Of a stretch of 64,000 nucleotides of DNA, positions 61,963 to 64,000 are shown in pieces (the first letter of the stretch is position 1; the number at the start of each line of letters is the position of its first letter). The notes below the pieces were generated by a model, which saw nothing but the letters and a program-made list of their open reading frames with translations, searched no databases and was not told the origin of the DNA. Position numbers and translations under genes: made by a program. This stretch comes from Deefgea tanakiae (GTDB lineage Bacteria > Pseudomonadota > Gammaproteobacteria > Burkholderiales > Chitinibacteraceae). The stretch spans positions 248,001-312,000 of the forward strand of contig NZ_CP081150.1 in NCBI RefSeq assembly GCF_019665765.1. Reading direction: 5' to 3'.

Positions 61963-64000
61963 ATGTTTCATTTTATACTTTTTGTTATTGCTGCAATAAT
62001 TATTTTCGTTTTAGTAAAGAAAACATACCAAGTTATTTTGGGCGTCTTATTTGGATCTTTTTACTTTGCAGGGTTTGTTGTAAATAAGATACTTAAGGTA
62101 ATGAAGGTAAGGTTGGTTTTTTTGTTTCTTACTTTTGTTGTTGGTGCTTTATTATCTTTGGCTGCAGAGTCAATTCTTTTCTTTTTATCGTCGGTGCTGT
62201 TTATTGTTGCATTGTATTGCCATCTTCAGCGAACTGTTAAAGAGAGCATATTTACTGGGTTTAATGATGGTTTTGATAAATCAATAGATGAATTTTACAT
62301 TGGTGTATTTTCTGCTGCTTTTATTATTGGTATTGCTTTTGTATTGAAGTTGACAGGCACAACGAATTACTACTTGGATTATATTTCACTTGCTGTTGGA
62401 GTTTTTCTAATGGCGGTGAAAATTAATGATGAGATCGAGCGCGCGTCATTAATTACACTAGTTGCTAAGGAGTTTGGCACTACTGAAAAGCATTGTTATC
62501 AGGGGCATGTAGCAGAGTTAACTAAGAACAATACAGGTGATCAATCTGATGTTGCAAATGTCTACAATTTAGTGGCACAGAAATTCATAGATATGGGTAG
62601 TCATACGGAAGTAACTCTTAACAACAACAGATGGTTTGTAACAAATAAACTAAATTCTGATATTAAAAATCTGATAAGAGTTCGATCGATAAGTAGTACT
62701 AGATTACCACCCTTAGAGCTAGCTAACCTGGTCAAAAAAGATCTAGGCACTTCAAAAGAAGAATCTTTAGACTATATTTTCCGCTACGTAACACATGGTG
62801 ACGTTCTTGATTTTGAGGAGGGTAAATTTTTTGTTGCCTATAGAAATTATAACGCAATTAAGAAATGTACATCATGCGGAATTGCTCATATATCAAATAG
62901 TTCAAATGTGGAAAGTGGATCTGAATGGTTTTGCTCTGATATATGTGAGAACACCGAGAGTGCATGCATTGAAATAAAAAATAAACCAATGCAAGAGTTT
63001 CTTTCTGATGCTGCTGCAGTAAGTTTTACCCTGATGGAAGGGGCTGCAGCATGGAGTAACAACCATAAATTATTTGCGACAGGAGGGCAAGGGCATGGCT
63101 TTGCAGCGGAAAATGCAAATAATAAAATCGATACCCTAATGATGAAAGATGCAAAAATCGTAGGTGGAGATAATGCAAAAAATGGGGCAGATAGAATTGT
63201 AGATGGCCAGAGTCTTCAGACAAAATATTGCGATACAGGTGCCCGTTCTGTTGGAGCTGCTTTTGATAATAAAGGTGATGGTCTGTATAGATATATTGAT
63301 TCATCAGGTGAGCCAATGATACTTGAAGTCCCTAAGGATCAATATGACAAAGCTGTTGAAACAATGGCGAAGAAAATTCAAGAAGGCAAAGTCCCTGGAG
63401 TTTCTAATCCTGCAGATGCCGAGAAATATGTCCGTGCGGGGCATCTAACTTATGATCAAGCAAAGAATATAACTCGCTTTGGAACGTTCGAATCAATAAC
63501 CTACGATATTTCAGAGGGTGTAATTGTTGGTAGTATTGCTGGTGGAATTAGTTTTGGAATTACTGCATTAGTTTCATATATGCAAACTAATGACAGCAAA
63601 TTGGCTTTACGCATAGCCACTATTCAGGCCGGAAAAACTTTTGGTAAAACAATCTGTGTATATGTTGCCGCCCAGCAGTTACATAGAGTATCGGCTGTAC
63701 AAGGTATGTTAAAGATAGTTGATGTAAGTTCTTTGTCTTCATCATCAAGGGCTTTATTACAAGATGGCTTAGGCGTGACTCACAATGCAAATGGGATTGC
63801 TGGTCATGGTGCAATCAACAAAGCCTTAAGAGGTACGATTATTACCTCTATTGCGGTTATAGCTGTTACAACAGGGCCAGATCTTATTAAGATGGCTAGA
63901 GGGCATATTTCAAATGCTCAATTTATTAAAAATTTAACGGTAACAACTTCAAGTGTTACGGGAGGTGTAGTTGGCTCAATGGCAGGAGGAGCATTAGGGG
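61963..64000 (+). CDS. Large membrane protein with Cys4 zinc motif and candidate PD-(D/E)XK nuclease motif (3' end cut)
   Basis: Open for 679 codons to the window edge; not a recognised family. Residues 1-155 hold about five hydrophobic helices. Residues 155-300 are soluble. Next come Cys302-x2-Cys305 and Cys324-x3-Cys328, a treble-clef-like zinc pattern. Residues 377-423 read as a PD-(D/E)XK core: Glu383 in GFAAEN, Asp410 in GADRIV, Gln419-Thr-Lys421 in LQTKYC. A helical region with EVPKDQYDKAV and GHLTYDQAKNI follows, then glycine-rich hydrophobic stretches (516-540, 624-642, 664-679). Clearly AT-rich, beside an integrase remnant and a toxin-antitoxin pair. The start (ATG 61963, AAGGG upstream) is probable. 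Function unknown; a membrane-held nuclease is inferred. Confidence 0.75.
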   Translation, partial: MFHFILFVIAAIIIFVLVKKTYQVILGVLFGSFYFAGFVVNKILKVMKVRLVFLFLTFVVGALLSLAAESILFFLSSVLFIVALYCHLQRTVKESIFTGFNDGFDKSIDEFYIGVFSAAFIIGIAFVLKLTGTTNYYLDYISLAVGVFLMAVKINDEIERASLITLVAKEFGTTEKHCYQGHVAELTKNNTGDQSDVANVYNLVAQKFIDMGSHTEVTLNNNRWFVTNKLNSDIKNLIRVRSISSTRLPPLELANLVKKDLGTSKEESLDYIFRYVTHGDVLDFEEGKFFVAYRNYNAIKKCTSCGIAHISNSSNVESGSEWFCSDICENTESACIEIKNKPMQEFLSDAAAVSFTLMEGAAAWSNNHKLFATGGQGHGFAAENANNKIDTLMMKDAKIVGGDNAKNGADRIVDGQSLQTKYCDTGARSVGAAFDNKGDGLYRYIDSSGEPMILEVPKDQYDKAVETMAKKIQEGKVPGVSNPADAEKYVRAGHLTYDQAKNITRFGTFESITYDISEGVIVGSIAGGISFGITALVSYMQTNDSKLALRIATIQAGKTFGKTICVYVAAQQLHRVSAVQGMLKIVDVSSLSSSSRALLQDGLGVTHNANGIAGHGAINKALRGTIITSIAVIAVTTGPDLIKMARGHISNAQFIKNLTVTTSSVTGGVVGSMAGGALG

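Noticed and set aside
63026-63814. Short leftward frames inside the large gene at 61963
   Set aside because: They are antisense shadows of a continuous 679-codon frame with recognisable motifs.

Overview
The window looks like the chromosome of a polarly flagellated, moderate-GC betaproteobacterium. The gene content and protein style (CheZ, tandem CheV, FlrB/FlrC, HsbA/HsbR-like switch, HpnD/HpnE, HpnE followed by a YciK-like SDR) fit the order Neisseriales, perhaps a Chitinibacter/Deefgea/Iodobacter-like genus. This placement is inferred from protein character only; there is no rRNA gene in the window.

Region 1 (1-18.5 kb) is motility signalling. A leftward run, cheV-cheV-cheY-cheZ-cheA (cheA is cut by the window start), diverges from a rightward run. 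The rightward run holds a FlrB-type histidine kinase, a STAS protein with a REC-PP2C-HATPase protein (HsbA/HsbR-like partner switch), and a second chemotaxis set cheY-cheA-cheW-mcp-cheR-cheD-cheB. It ends with the sigma54 activator FlrC. The kinase and its presumed regulator are thus about 11 kb apart.

Region 2 (18.5-24.4 kb) is the fliE-F-G-H-I-J operon: basal body MS ring, switch and export ATPase. A good -24/-12 sigma54 promoter lies in front of fliE. The operon ends at a terminator and a leftward tRNA-Arg(CCU).

Region 3 (24.6-47.4 kb) is mostly housekeeping: pyk, uvrA, an APH-fold kinase, a YajR-like MFS transporter, ssb, aroC, a lipoprotein, hpnD, hpnE, a YciK-like SDR, a DinG/YoaA-like helicase, mltG, an EamA transporter, cobU, a TonB C-terminal protein, hisC, a TehA-like channel with a Crp/Fnr-type regulator, and two small secreted proteins. 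Several palindromic or dispersed intergenic repeats lie here.

Region 4 (47.5-60 kb) is accessory. It has an outer-membrane barrel with an N-terminal POTRA-like domain, followed by a short-chain dehydrogenase carrying an apparent Sec signal peptide; a polytopic membrane protein; a divergent Tag-like glycosylase; an AT-rich AAA/SMC-like ATPase of probable defence type with an unusual Walker A; and sbcC-sbcD.

Region 5 (60-64 kb) looks like the edge of a genomic island: a terminator, a 12-bp tandem repeat, a HepT/MntA toxin-antitoxin pair, a frameshifted C-terminal remnant of a tyrosine recombinase, and then a large AT-rich open reading frame running off the window. That frame encodes N-terminal membrane helices, a four-cysteine zinc-binding motif, a candidate PD-(D/E)XK nuclease motif and C-terminal glycine-rich helices. 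It is the best candidate for something undescribed.
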